Positions 26,212 to 35,489 are shown, counted from the first letter of the stretch. The stretch is DNA of 64,000 nt from Sphingobacterium psychroaquaticum (GCF_900177625.1 NZ_FXAU01000001.1:1-64000); one strand, 5' to 3'. The notes: generated from the sequence alone by a model not told the origin. Numbers and translations are program-made.

Positions 26212-28275
26212 CTACAAAGTTTTTCCTTTAAGATAGCGATGCAGCTCCACTTGAGATCGAATATCCTTCTTACCACTTTCGACATAGGCATTATCAAGCT
26301 CATTATTTAGAATCCGAGCCTTAACATTATCCTTGAGCTGAATATGCAGCATATCGATCAGCTCCGTTTTTATCTTCTTATTAATAATGCGCACGGCAGC
26401 TTCAATACGATGATCCAGATTTCGAGGCATCCAGTCGGCTGATGATATATACACATGTTCCTTGCCGGCCGCGTAGAAATACATCACACGCGCGTGTTCC
26501 AAATACTCATCCACGATACTGATCGCTTTGAGCGGCTGTTTGAATTTTTTATCGTTCACCGCACAGTAAATGCCCCGAACGATCAACTCCACCTTGACAC
26601 CGACCAGCGCCGCTTCATAAAGTTTTCGAATAAGGTGCTTATCGCTCAGCGAGTTTATTTTAACGATGATATGCGCTTTTTTTCCAGCCTTAGCTTCCGC
26701 GATTTCCTTATCGATATAGGCGACAATCGCGTTACGCATGCTGGTAGGGCACACCATAAGATTCTTGCAGTTTGCTAAGGTCAATGCCAAATCTACCTTT
26801 GGCTTTTTCAGTGCGGCAAAGACTTTGTTGATGTCCGCCATAATCGTCCGGTTACTTGTCATCAGGCAATAGTCACCATAAAACTTAGCGGTCTTTTCGT
26901 TGATGTTCCCCGTGCTCACAAAGCCATATTGTACCGTTTTATTTTCGATACGTTTTTTGATGATACAAAGTTTAGCGTGTACTTTCTTGTCGGGGATACC
27001 AAGCAGAACCGTGATACCTTCCATTTCAAAACGTTCTTTCCAGTCGAGGTTATGCTCTTCATCAAATCGAGCACGCAACTCCAGCATCACGACGACCTCT
27101 TTACCATTACGCGCAGCATTGACTAAAGCATTTGCAATTTTGGAATTCTCCGCCATGCGGTAAATCGCGATGTGTATAGATTTTACATCTGGATCCATCG
27201 CCGATTCCCGCAGCAGGTCGATCATCGGTACGAAGCTGTGGTACGGAAAAGATAACAGCACATCCTTCTTAATCAAGACATCGCTGATGCGCTGCTTCCC
27301 ATCAAAATCCGGGTGGTAAAAAGGGATGCGTTCCTTTGCCTTTTCCTCTGTTTTAAAGACTTTAGGGAAGTCCATAAAATGTTTGAAATTATGGATTTTC
27401 TGTCCCGGAATGATACTATCTTTCTTCGATAAGTTCAGCTTTTTTATTAAAAATTCTACCAATGAGGAGTCCATTTCCTTGTCGAAGACAAAACGTGTAG
27501 GCTTACCTTTGCGACGGTTTTTGACGCCTTTGGTTATCTTTTCCACCAACGTGGTATTGATGTCGTTGTCTATATCAAACTCCGCATCTTTGGTAATCTT
27601 AAAGGCATGTGCCTCGAAGGTGTCAAACCCAAAGAAGGAGAAGATATAAGGAAGGTTAAACTTAATGATGTCCTCTAAGAGGATGACATGCTTTTCGCCT
27701 TTTGGCGCTGGCAGTAAAATAAAGCGACCGTTGCCCTGTGTCGGAACCTCGATTAACGCATACTTCGTTTCATATTCCCAATCTCTTTTGCGCATCGCAA
27801 TCCCTAAGTACAAGCTTTTATCACGCAGGTAGGGAATGGGACGCATATCATCCAACATCAGTGGGATTACGTTGGATTCTACTTCGTCTTCGTAGTAATG
27901 CTTTACGAAACGTTGTTGTTGTGGGTTCAGGTCGGCAAAGGATTTTATATATACCTTTTGCTTAGCCATCTCGACTTGAACCTCACGCCATGTTTCATCA
28001 AACTTATCCTGCTGTTTGATAATACGTTCATATAATTCATCCAATATACTCTGTGGCGTTTCGTAGAAAATCTCTTTTGCTTCTTTTTGGTTAAAGGCTA
28101 ATGCACGCTTTAGGCCGGCTACACGCACCCTGAAAAACTCGTCCATATTGTTGGAGAAAATTCCCAAAAACTTGATGCGTTCGGATAAAGGAACCGTATT
28201 ATCTGCTGCCTCCTGTAATACGCGCCCGTTAAAACTTAACCAACTAATATCGCGGGGAATAAATTTCTTGATCAT
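26212..28275 (-). CDS. ppk1: Polyphosphate kinase 1
   Basis: 687-residue enzyme that makes inorganic polyphosphate from ATP. It starts with the N-terminal domain (RDISWLSFNGRVLQEA) and has the IHIAIYRMAENSKI block near 395. The catalytic domain motif KKVHAKLCII near 450 contains the phosphorylated histidine, and ISSADWMPRNLDHRIE near 620 is the second histidine region. I place the start at 28275 (MIKKFIPRD); an upstream in-frame extension would add 32 hydrophobic residues not seen in the family. No exopolyphosphatase is adjacent. Single gene, divergent from mnmE. Confidence 0.93.
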   Translation of the reverse strand: MIKKFIPRDISWLSFNGRVLQEAADNTVPLSERIKFLGIFSNNMDEFFRVRVAGLKRALAFNQKEAKEIFYETPQSILDELYERIIKQQDKFDETWREVQVEMAKQKVYIKSFADLNPQQQRFVKHYYEDEVESNVIPLMLDDMRPIPYLRDKSLYLGIAMRKRDWEYETKYALIEVPTQGNGRFILLPAPKGEKHVILLEDIIKFNLPYIFSFFGFDTFEAHAFKITKDAEFDIDNDINTTLVEKITKGVKNRRKGKPTRFVFDKEMDSSLVEFLIKKLNLSKKDSIIPGQKIHNFKHFMDFPKVFKTEEKAKERIPFYHPDFDGKQRISDVLIKKDVLLSFPYHSFVPMIDLLRESAMDPDVKSIHIAIYRMAENSKIANALVNAARNGKEVVVMLELRARFDEEHNLDWKERFEMEGITVLLGIPDKKVHAKLCIIKKRIENKTVQYGFVSTGNINEKTAKFYGDYCLMTSNRTIMADINKVFAALKKPKVDLALTLANCKNLMVCPTSMRNAIVAYIDKEIAEAKAGKKAHIIVKINSLSDKHLIRKLYEAALVGVKVELIVRGIYCAVNDKKFKQPLKAISIVDEYLEHARVMYFYAAGKEHVYISSADWMPRNLDHRIEAAVRIINKKIKTELIDMLHIQLKDNVKARILNNELDNAYVESGKKDIRSQVELHRYLKGKTL

Positions 28276-28479
28276 CTTTTTCTTTGCCACTTTCTTGAAT
28301 GCTAAAAATATTGAAGTAAAGTTTCTTAAATATAAACAAATTGTAAACAAGATGTTAATAAACATTCCCAAAACATTTGCTTAATTTATAACAAGTAAAG
28401 GCCGTGAATCGTTTGTGGAGGGGAATGGATAGGGATATTGCTCCTAAGCGGATTAAACGGAACTCTCACCAGTATTTTA

Positions 28480-28487
28480 TACCTTTG
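28480..28487 (+). promoter_or_regulatory. -7 box just before the mnmE start
   Basis: TACCTTTG, an exact TAnnTTTG match, ends only four bases before the ATG at 28492. A transcript from it would start at or within the start codon. No good -33 TTG is present, so it may be weak or a chance match. Confidence 0.4.
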
Positions 28488-28491
28488 CACC

Positions 28492-29868
28492 ATGTCAACA
28501 GGATTAATTTCATCAGATACTATTGTTGCACTGGCGACTTCGCCGGGCGTAAATGGTGCTATCGCTGTGATCCGTCTTTCGGGTGCAGAGGCTATTCATA
28601 TTACCAACCGTGTGTTTAAAGGCAAGAATCTACTGGAGCAGCCCTCGCACACGATTCATTTTGGTACGATTCGCGATGGCGATGATATTATTGATGAGGT
28701 ATTGGTGTCCTTGTTTGTTGGTCCGAATTCTTACACGAAGGAGCATGTCGTAGAGATCTCGACGCATAACTCGGCTTATATTATTGAGCGCGTTATTCAC
28801 TTGTTGATGAAACAGGGGGCACGTGCCGCGAAACCGGGGGAGTTTACGCTTCGTGCTTTCTTGAATGGCGGACTGGATCTGTCGCAAGCGGAAGCGGTGG
28901 CGGATTTAATTGCTTCGAATTCGGCGGCATCTCATCAGGTGGCCATGCAACAGATGCGTGGTGGTTTCTCCAATCAGCTGAAAAAGCTGCGTGAGGATCT
29001 GGTACATTTTGCTTCGCTTATTGAGCTGGAACTGGACTTCTCGGAGGAGGATGTGGAGTTTGCCAATCGCGATCAGCTGCGGTTGTTGATTACTAATATC
29101 TATCAGGTAATCCGCAAGTTGATTGCTTCGTTTGAGCAGGGTAATGTGTTGAAGAATGGGGTGCCGGTGGTGATTGCCGGTAAGCCGAATGTGGGTAAGT
29201 CGACTTTACTGAATGCGCTCTTAAATGAGGAGCGAGCGATTGTTTCTGAGATTGCGGGAACAACGCGGGATACGATTGAGGATGAGATTAATATCCACGG
29301 GATAACATTCCGTTTTATTGATACAGCGGGTATCCGGGAGACAGCAGATATTATTGAGGCTAAAGGGGTGGAGCGTACCCGCGAGAAGATGAGGCAGGCG
29401 CGCCTGATTGTTTATTTGTTTGACCCGACGCAGGATAGTGTGGCGGATGTGCAGACGCAGATTGCGGAGGTGCAGCATTTGAATATTCCTTTTGTGACGA
29501 TCGTGAATAAGAGTGACCTGATTACGGTGGAACAGCGTTTGGCTTTTGATGTTTTGAAGCCGTTGTATATTTCGGCAAAGCAGCAGGAGGGGATCGATGA
29601 TTTGAAGGATGAGTTGTTGAACCAGGTGAATCTGGCGAATGTGAATCACGATGATGTCATGGTAACGAATATCCGACATGTGGAGGCGTTGCAACATACG
29701 CAGGAGGCGCTGGAGAAGGTGCTTTACGGCTTGGATAATCCGGTAACATCGGATTTCTTGGCGATGGATATCCGTCAGTCGCTTCACCACTTGGGTGAAA
29801 TTACTGGGGCAGTGACCACGGATGATCTCTTGGAGAATATTTTCTCGAAGTTTTGTATTGGGAAGTAG
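28492..29868 (+). CDS. mnmE: tRNA modification GTPase MnmE
   Basis: 458-residue GTPase that works with MnmG to install the 5-carboxymethylaminomethyl group on U34 of some tRNAs. N-terminal folate-binding domain (about 1-118), helical domain with an inserted G domain: GKPNVGKSTLLNALL near 225, DTAGIRET near 270, NKSD near 337. The C-terminal CIGK carries the family's essential cysteine. Start chosen at 28492 (MSTGLISS) since the family begins with the DTIVALAT strand shortly after. Confidence 0.96.
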   Translation: MSTGLISSDTIVALATSPGVNGAIAVIRLSGAEAIHITNRVFKGKNLLEQPSHTIHFGTIRDGDDIIDEVLVSLFVGPNSYTKEHVVEISTHNSAYIIERVIHLLMKQGARAAKPGEFTLRAFLNGGLDLSQAEAVADLIASNSAASHQVAMQQMRGGFSNQLKKLREDLVHFASLIELELDFSEEDVEFANRDQLRLLITNIYQVIRKLIASFEQGNVLKNGVPVVIAGKPNVGKSTLLNALLNEERAIVSEIAGTTRDTIEDEINIHGITFRFIDTAGIRETADIIEAKGVERTREKMRQARLIVYLFDPTQDSVADVQTQIAEVQHLNIPFVTIVNKSDLITVEQRLAFDVLKPLYISAKQQEGIDDLKDELLNQVNLANVNHDDVMVTNIRHVEALQHTQEALEKVLYGLDNPVTSDFLAMDIRQSLHHLGEITGAVTTDDLLENIFSKFCIGK

Positions 29869-29924
29869 TCTCTTCCCATAGAAAAACCAACTTTAGTTCG
29901 TTTTTATCAAACATCTAAATAAAC

Positions 29925-29971
29925 AGCTCGGCTATGATGATCTTGATTTATATGATTATCATAGCCGAGCT
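29925..29971. terminator. Hairpin between mnmE and the lipoprotein gene
   Basis: Perfect 14-bp inverted repeat AGCTCGGCTATGAT (29925-29938) and ATCATAGCCGAGCT (29958-29971) with a 19-bp loop, between convergent genes. The T tail is modest on either side. Confidence 0.7.
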
Positions 29972-29993
29972 ACTTTTATCTTCAACCCAACAG

Positions 29994-30515
29994 CTAGTTT
30001 GGTTTTATGCTCGCCTTAAACTGACCATCGGTAAGGACAACCTTGCCTATCGTATTTAGGCCTTCTACTCGGATTAATGTGCCTGTAAAAGAACCTTGTA
30101 CCTGGCCATTATCAATCTTAGTTATTTTCAAATCAAAGGCATCATCAGTAGAAACCGTTCCTCGTGTTGCCGCAGCGTTTAGCTGTCCATTACTACTGCT
30201 AACAATATGAGCAGAAAGGATGGTGTAGCCGGACGCATCATCTAAACTATATTGACCTGCAGGTACACGTGTTTTTTCAGACATAACGGTAACCGTGACC
30301 GATTCTTTCCCACTGTTCATGCCATAAATACTCAGATAGTTCCCACCATCCACCCAACGAGCTTCTACAATAGGGAATATTTTCTCAGTACCGTCTACTT
30401 TTACTTTAAAGTAGTTCTCCTGCACTTCACCGTTCGCATCATCATCTTTGCTACATCCGGTATAAAGGAAAGTTAGGAGGCTTAAGAATAGCCCCAGTGT
30501 AAGTGTTCTTTTCAT
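29994..30515 (-). CDS. Putative lipoprotein, unknown function
   Basis: 173-residue predicted lipoprotein: signal peptide with lipobox LYTGC (Cys21) followed by SKDDDANGE, the acidic tail common in surface-exposed Bacteroidota lipoproteins. The mature part is beta-rich, with no motif I recognise; FKVKVDGTEKIFP and a C-terminal GSFTGTLIRVEG resemble small beta-sandwich proteins of the DUF6252 kind, but I cannot assign it. Start chosen at 30515 (MKRTLTLG), which gives a clean signal peptide. It ends convergent with mnmE. Confidence 0.7.
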   Translation of the reverse strand: MKRTLTLGLFLSLLTFLYTGCSKDDDANGEVQENYFKVKVDGTEKIFPIVEARWVDGGNYLSIYGMNSGKESVTVTVMSEKTRVPAGQYSLDDASGYTILSAHIVSSSNGQLNAAATRGTVSTDDAFDLKITKIDNGQVQGSFTGTLIRVEGLNTIGKVVLTDGQFKASIKPN

Positions 30516-30761
30516 CGTTGTTCTATTGATTGTTCGTTGTGCCATTACCTTGCTAAAACTGTGCCGATTATAAAATAGTCTCTTATCTCCTCTAGGTCTT
30601 TGGCTGTCACAATCTAGCATACGATATTAGTGTACATCTATAATTATAGTGTCAGAGAAAGGAAGTATAGGCTTATGAGCCGCTTAAGGCTAACATTTTT
30701 AATACATTATAAAATCCTCAAAGAAAATCAGTAATATTACCTATATAAAACCACTTCCATT
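30516..30761. other. Divergent intergenic region
   Basis: About 245 bp between the lipoprotein and the next gene. It is AT-rich near the plus-strand gene. No clear TAnnTTTG promoter, hairpin or RNA gene is seen. Confidence 0.35.
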
Positions 30762-31148
30762 ATGCGTAAATATCTCATTCTACTTTGTCTGCTTTCCTAT
30801 GCGCTTTACCCATCGGCAGAAACATTAAAAGCCAATCAAATTGAAATTCAAAAAGAAAAAGTATCCTATGCTTACATCCGGATAGAAGGAAAATTCTTGT
30901 CCAAAAAATTAAAAGTAAATGTCGACTTAGGTGATTCCGAAAAACAATTGGAAGACGGAATGAAGTTATCGCAGATTCTCACCAATACAAGATCATATGC
31001 GGCCGTATTAAACTACATGGCGGAGATTGGATATGAGCTCGTAAATACGCTAGACCTAACCAAAAACTCCGATGGAACAGGAGGAACATCAGGTATCGTA
31101 TACGTCATGAAGAAAACGGAGCCAAGTGACATGAAAAGATATCGCTAA
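30762..31148 (+). CDS. Small exported protein, unknown
   Basis: 128-residue protein with a signal peptide (hydrophobic 5-16, cleavage near residue 20). The mature part is mixed alpha/beta: a strand VSYAYIRIEGKFLSKKLKV, then SQILTNTRSYAAVLNYMAEIGYELVNTLD, then a C-terminal IVYVMKKTE. The middle (YMAEIGYELV followed by a strand) is like small DUF4177-type domains, which have a similar helix and GWELV motif. No assigned function. It is directly followed by a decayed copy of the fecI upstream region. Confidence 0.6.
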   Translation: MRKYLILLCLLSYALYPSAETLKANQIEIQKEKVSYAYIRIEGKFLSKKLKVNVDLGDSEKQLEDGMKLSQILTNTRSYAAVLNYMAEIGYELVNTLDLTKNSDGTGGTSGIVYVMKKTEPSDMKRYR

Positions 31149-31290
31149 CAGAACCTCAATTTACCATTTCGTTGTGTGTATTTTTAAGTAGCGGTTATCT
31201 TCAGCAAATCTCTTTAGGTTTACCAGTATCTTTTGAAATATAGATAACACATCCGGTTTTCATATTGCTCCATCGGATGGGTATAACTTT
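31142..31290 (+). pseudogene. Decayed copy of the fecI upstream region and 5' end
   Basis: This stretch aligns with 34652-34801. The first 58 bases align without any gap, and matches are strong at CTAACAG, TTAAGTAG/CTAAATAG, TTATCTT, AGGTTTACC (31216-31224) and TTTTCA-T-TTGCTCC. A one-base deletion and a stop break any reading frame. It is a relic of an ECF sigma promoter, leader and first codons. A 7-bp hairpin CCTGTTT-aac-AAACAGG (31291-31307) follows immediately. Confidence 0.7.
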
Positions 31291-31435
31291 CCTGTTTAAC
31301 AAACAGGTTAATTGTAGTAGATCCTGATAACTACTTTTTTTAGATAGGATAGCGCCCCTTGGCAGGAAGATTGCACTGTGATCATTATTCCCTATGTGGA
31401 TAAATGATTGGAAAAGGAAAAAAGGTTCAGAGAAA

Positions 31436-33967
31436 ATGATACATAAACAAAGGATAGGCTACAATTATCTCACATATACACTAATCGGTATCTTTCTATT
31501 TGTAGGGGGCCTAGGCTACGCACAGGAAAAAGAAAAGAAGCAAGCAGAAAAACCACAAACTACTGAAAGAATAGATCAAGTCAGGCCATCCGTTATGGAT
31601 TCTATCGAAGTCGTTCGTGACTACCGTCCGATGCTGGCTGATGCGGTAAAGATACGTCGAAGTCCGGATATGAAGCTCGACCGGGAAGCACTAGAGAAGG
31701 AACTTCGGCAGGTTGCTGTGGGCGTGTATTTTGCAGAAAACGGATTCAAAGAACCTTATCACAGCCCATTGCCGGAAAGATACCCTAACGCCCTACGCAG
31801 TAATATCGATAACAACAGAATTGGTATTTTGGCCTATCGCGCTGGCGAATATGAACGAGCAACTTCTATCCTCAAGAAAGTAGAGCCAGCGGACGCTTTC
31901 TATCAAAGCTCGATCATTGCTTTGGGCTATATTTCCTTAAAAACAGGCGATATGCAAAGTGCATGTCATTCATTTTCTAAAGCATCCAAGATGAATTATG
32001 ATCGGGATTTGAAAATGGATGCCCTGTTCAACTACGCCAAAACCTTGTATAGCTTGGACTCGGTACAAGTAGCCTTGAAATCACTTCAAGAATATTTTGC
32101 CCTAAAATATGTCAAACTTGATGCTGATGTAAAAAGCACGGAGACTACGGAGACGCAACTGGCGAAGGTTCTATCGGGGTTCAGCAATTTTCAGGCTCCT
32201 GTATATTTATTTGAATCATTCAAAAATAGAGATCGTAAAGCCGATATTACTTACCAAAAGATTACCTATTATCGGGGTATGGAGTTTTATAACGAACGCG
32301 CTTTCGAAAACAGCATATCCATGTTTATGCGATCGGAGAAGTTTCAGTTCGATGCCGAAATGGCGGCGTTGGCTACCTATTGGAAAGCAGAAGCTATGTA
32401 TGAAGTGCGCAAGTACGGCGAGGCGGTGGAAAACTTCGCTAACTTCCTACGTTTGCCCGCCGCACGGAACACGACCGTTTACAATTATGCGAACTATGCC
32501 CTGGCCTATGCGGCTTTCCGTAACCGTAAGTATAGTGTGGCCGCCGAGTATTTTGAACGTTTTTTAACAACGAAGGACAGTTCGTCGGATGAAGCGGTAC
32601 GCTATGATGTAATCGCCCGTTTAGGCGATTCGTATCTGTCTATGCGCAACTATGGTCGTGCCAAGGACTACTACAACATCCTTATTAAGAACAACGCTCC
32701 GACACAAGATTATGCCTTGTTCCAACAGGCTATTATTCAGGGGTTGCAGGGCGATAATGAGGCGAAGCTCAATACATTACGATCCATTGTTAAAAAATAC
32801 CCGAGTTCGAACTATGCCGATGACGTAGCGTTTGAGATCCCGTATGTGTATTTCACAAAAGGGGAGTACGAGGCTGCCATCGAGGGGCTACAAAAGATGG
32901 TCGAAACATATCCGCGCAGCAGCTATATTCCGAGGGCGTTAGTGACAATCGGACTGGTGCAATATAATAAAGATGACACCGAAGCAGCTATCGCTACATT
33001 CAAGAAGGTGGTGAAGGAATATCCGACGACCGATGAGGCCGCCCAGGCGATTGGTTCTATTGAAAATATCTACCTCGACAAAGGTGATGCTACGGGTTAT
33101 ATCCAGTATGCCACCAGCAGTAATGTTATGAAGCTGAGTGCTGCAGATCAAGATAACCTGGCATTTAAGATGGGCCGTACCTTGTTTTCCAGAGCGCAGT
33201 ACGGTCCAGCTGTGGAAGCAATCAATGCCTATTTTGATAAATTTCCGAAACCAAGGAATGAGAAGCATGCGCGCTACATCCGAGGGGTGAGTTTATACCA
33301 TACCGGGCAGCCGGAAAAAGCACTACATGACCTAAATATTATCCTGAACGACTGGACAAGTCCGTATACAGAGAGTACACTGATGACCGTTGCTGCCTTG
33401 TACTTGAGTTTGAAGCAATACAATGAGGCAATTGTGCATCTCAAAAAATTAGAGCTCAATGCTGATTATAAAAATAACTATGGTTACGCCGTTACGAATC
33501 TGATGATTTGTTATTTTGAAATTGGTGATATGGAGCAGATGAATAAGTATGCAAATCTGGTGAAGAACTATCCACGCGCATCTGACGAGGAAATTGCAAC
33601 GGTACACCTGTATAGAGCAAAGGCAATGCAGAAGCAAGGCAATGCGAAGTCTGCCATGGACGAACTGAACTTAGCAGCGCTCAAAAGCAAAGCGCCAGTC
33701 AGTGCTGAGGCAAGGTACCGTGTGGCTCTGTTGCAGTATGAAAATAAAGAGTACAACAAAGCGCAACAGTCTGCCTTTGATGTGATCGAGAATATGAGTA
33801 CGCATGATTATTGGGTCGCTAAGAGCTTCATCCTGCTGGCGGATGTGTATGCGCGTAAGGGGGATATTCGTCAGGCGAAGAGTACATTAGAGAGCGTGAT
33901 CGGTAATTACGAAGAGGATGATGATGTTATACCTTCAGCCAAAGAGCGACTAAAGAAATTGAAGTGA
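31436..33967 (+). CDS. Large TPR protein, probably with a borrowed N-terminus
   Basis: 843-residue exported protein: signal peptide (to about residue 30), a short charged linker with SIEVVRDYRPMLADAVKIRR (about residues 57-76), then about 750 residues of tetratricopeptide repeats (for example YYRGMEFYNERAFENSISMF, SSYIPRALVTIGLVQYNKDD). The repeat part closely fits a conserved Bacteroidota family of about 1000 residues, but its usual N-terminal 150-200 residues are missing. The DYRP..ADAVKIRRSPD segment instead resembles the start of the beta-barrel partner of that family (from memory; not checked). Start at 31436 (MIHKQ) chosen; an ATG at 31394 adds 14 residues. Confidence 0.8.
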   Translation: MIHKQRIGYNYLTYTLIGIFLFVGGLGYAQEKEKKQAEKPQTTERIDQVRPSVMDSIEVVRDYRPMLADAVKIRRSPDMKLDREALEKELRQVAVGVYFAENGFKEPYHSPLPERYPNALRSNIDNNRIGILAYRAGEYERATSILKKVEPADAFYQSSIIALGYISLKTGDMQSACHSFSKASKMNYDRDLKMDALFNYAKTLYSLDSVQVALKSLQEYFALKYVKLDADVKSTETTETQLAKVLSGFSNFQAPVYLFESFKNRDRKADITYQKITYYRGMEFYNERAFENSISMFMRSEKFQFDAEMAALATYWKAEAMYEVRKYGEAVENFANFLRLPAARNTTVYNYANYALAYAAFRNRKYSVAAEYFERFLTTKDSSSDEAVRYDVIARLGDSYLSMRNYGRAKDYYNILIKNNAPTQDYALFQQAIIQGLQGDNEAKLNTLRSIVKKYPSSNYADDVAFEIPYVYFTKGEYEAAIEGLQKMVETYPRSSYIPRALVTIGLVQYNKDDTEAAIATFKKVVKEYPTTDEAAQAIGSIENIYLDKGDATGYIQYATSSNVMKLSAADQDNLAFKMGRTLFSRAQYGPAVEAINAYFDKFPKPRNEKHARYIRGVSLYHTGQPEKALHDLNIILNDWTSPYTESTLMTVAALYLSLKQYNEAIVHLKKLELNADYKNNYGYAVTNLMICYFEIGDMEQMNKYANLVKNYPRASDEEIATVHLYRAKAMQKQGNAKSAMDELNLAALKSKAPVSAEARYRVALLQYENKEYNKAQQSAFDVIENMSTHDYWVAKSFILLADVYARKGDIRQAKSTLESVIGNYEEDDDVIPSAKERLKKLK

Positions 33968-34440
33968 TAATAGGCGCCTACCAGCCCATACTTCCCGAAA
34001 AAAACAACGTATCGCCGTTACTCTTTGTAGCATCCCCACATGCAATAGGGGCAGCGCGTGGAGACTTTGGCGTGTCGTGTGAAGACAATGGGACAAAGCC
34101 TAAGGACTTAGGTTTAAAGAAGACCGGAATACGACGTATTGTGCCTGCGTGATGACACCGACGATGGCTTTGTGAACAAAGAAGACACGAATGTATGCAA
34201 ATCCTACAGACTTTGATGCAACACCAACCATCAATACACGAAAGGGTCCTGACATCGACGTAAAGTCTACCGTGCATGCTCCAAAGAGGAGTGGGGGGGA
34301 CCTGTTAATACTGCGCGCGACTACGCCGCGGATTAGAAATGCCGCAAAGTGTTCCCGCAATGCTACAAAGTGTGTACGCGATGGAGCAATTGAATACGTC
34401 GATGCTATGAAGACGTCCGTCGCTGCCTTGCCGATATCCT
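33968..34440. other. Decayed DNA without a credible gene
   Basis: About 470 bp. Several short open frames exist on both strands but none has a protein-like composition along its whole length. On the minus strand the reading around 34120-34300 has a hydrophobic segment (FRVLMVGVASKSVGFAY) and another frame continues toward 33980 with KPKSLGFVP, which looks like the frameshifted rest of one former gene. I cannot name it. Confidence 0.4.
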
Positions 34441-34444
34441 TTTT

Positions 34445-34634
34445 TACTTTAAATATTCTGCTGGATAGTCGGCTATACCTTCATGCCCATGTTTGGGAGA
34501 ATTACCACATCATGAACGCGGCAAGGAGCGCTTTATACGTTGCGGCCAGAATAACAAAAACACGGTTCTCTTCGTCAATGGCACCAGCTTGAGCTAGGAA
34601 AACATATGCAGGTTTCTTCTGTAGAATTTGCTTG
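34445..34634 (-). pseudogene. 3' fragment of a DUF5694 gene, frameshifted
   Basis: Aligns with the C-terminal end of the intact DUF5694 gene (41880-42055). The stretch 34551-34634 matches 41971-42055 at most positions, ending in an identical GGTTTCTTCTGTAGAATTTG, but lacks one base near ATGGCACC (live copy AGTGGCACC), which shifts the frame. The rest (34445-34550) is more diverged but keeps TTTAAATATTCTGCT. Homology stops at 34634. Confidence 0.8.
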
Positions 34635-34681
34635 TCAAACCCAAAACGATTCCCCTAACAGGAATTCAATTTTATCATCTA

Positions 34682-34738
34682 TTTGTATTAATTCTAAATA
34701 GTAATTATCTTTGACCAACCTTTATAGGTTTACCTATA
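34682..34738 (+). promoter_or_regulatory. fecI promoter with downstream palindrome
   Basis: TTTG (34682-34685), 20 bp, TATCTTTG (34706-34713) is a full-match Bacteroidota promoter. About 10 bp later comes TATAGGT-tt-ACCTATA (34723-34738), a perfect palindrome around the expected transcript start and just before the TTG start codon at 34742. This is a fitting operator place for an iron repressor, although it is not a classic Fur box. Confidence 0.7.
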
Positions 34739-34741
34739 CGT

Positions 34742-35281
34742 TTGGAAACAGGAAATAATATATCAGATTTTCACATCGCTCCTTTGGATGCGGCATCTTT
34801 CAAGATGCTCTATCAGTGCTACGCAAAGAAAATGTACCGCATCTGCTACCGGGAACTACAGGAAGAGGAACTATGTGCTGATATCATCCATAACGTATTC
34901 CTCTCTGTATGGGAGCGGCGCGAGACACTTATCATGGACAATCCGGAAGCGTTTCTGATTCATGCCGTAAAAATCCAGATCCTAAAATTCTTTCGAGATA
35001 ACGCCAGTCGTAAATCTCATTTACAAAACTCGTTGCAGGATTATTCCGAAGCGGATACCAGCACACTTCAAGCCATCTATTTCAATAACCTTTCCGAGCG
35101 CGTCTATTTGCTGGTCGATAAACTTCCGCCGCAATGCCGCCGTATCTACCTGATGCGGGATCAGGAAGGACTAAATAATACGGAGATTGCCACAGAACTC
35201 GGTATCTCTGTAAGCGCCGTGAAACAGCAGATCGGTCTTGCCTTGTCTTTTCTCCGGAAAAACATCGTACGCGAAGTATAA
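34742..35281 (+). CDS. FecI-type ECF RNA polymerase sigma factor
   Basis: 179-residue extracytoplasmic-function sigma factor. Region 2 spans about residues 20-63 (FKMLYQCYAKKMYRICYREL) and region 4 about 125-176 (LPPQCRRIYLMRDQEGLNNTEIA with the helix-turn-helix VSAVKQQIG). It probably directs transcription of the TonB receptor gene below when FecR relays a signal. Start at a TTG at 34742 is chosen: it is 29 bp after the -7 box, and the next in-frame ATG (34805) would cut into region 2. First gene of the iron-uptake locus. Confidence 0.9.
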   Translation: METGNNISDFHIAPLDAASFKMLYQCYAKKMYRICYRELQEEELCADIIHNVFLSVWERRETLIMDNPEAFLIHAVKIQILKFFRDNASRKSHLQNSLQDYSEADTSTLQAIYFNNLSERVYLLVDKLPPQCRRIYLMRDQEGLNNTEIATELGISVSAVKQQIGLALSFLRKNIVREV

Positions 35282-35489
35282 CCCCGTCTTTAGTGTAATC
35301 TTACCCAGAAATCCACCTTTATTAAAAATAATAAATTGACATTCAGTGTATTGTTGTTTTTTAATTAAAACGACCTGTACCTTTCATGCGGTTATGGAAC
35401 TGTATATATAACCGGTCTAATTTAGATTGAATAAAATTAAGAAGAGTCACAGAGTACCGTTTTATAAAGAAAGGATTAATTACTAGTAG

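Noticed and set aside
29221..29790. 189-codon open frame antisense to mnmE
   Set aside because: It is a shadow of the well-supported mnmE gene, rich in His, Arg and Ile from complement codons.
34191..34592. 133-codon open frame in the decayed region
   Set aside because: It crosses the DUF5694 pseudogene on the wrong strand and has no recognisable domain or start signal.
34723..34738. Fur box at the fecI start
   Set aside because: The palindrome does not fit the GATAATGATAATCATTATC-type consensus, so I report it only as an unknown operator.
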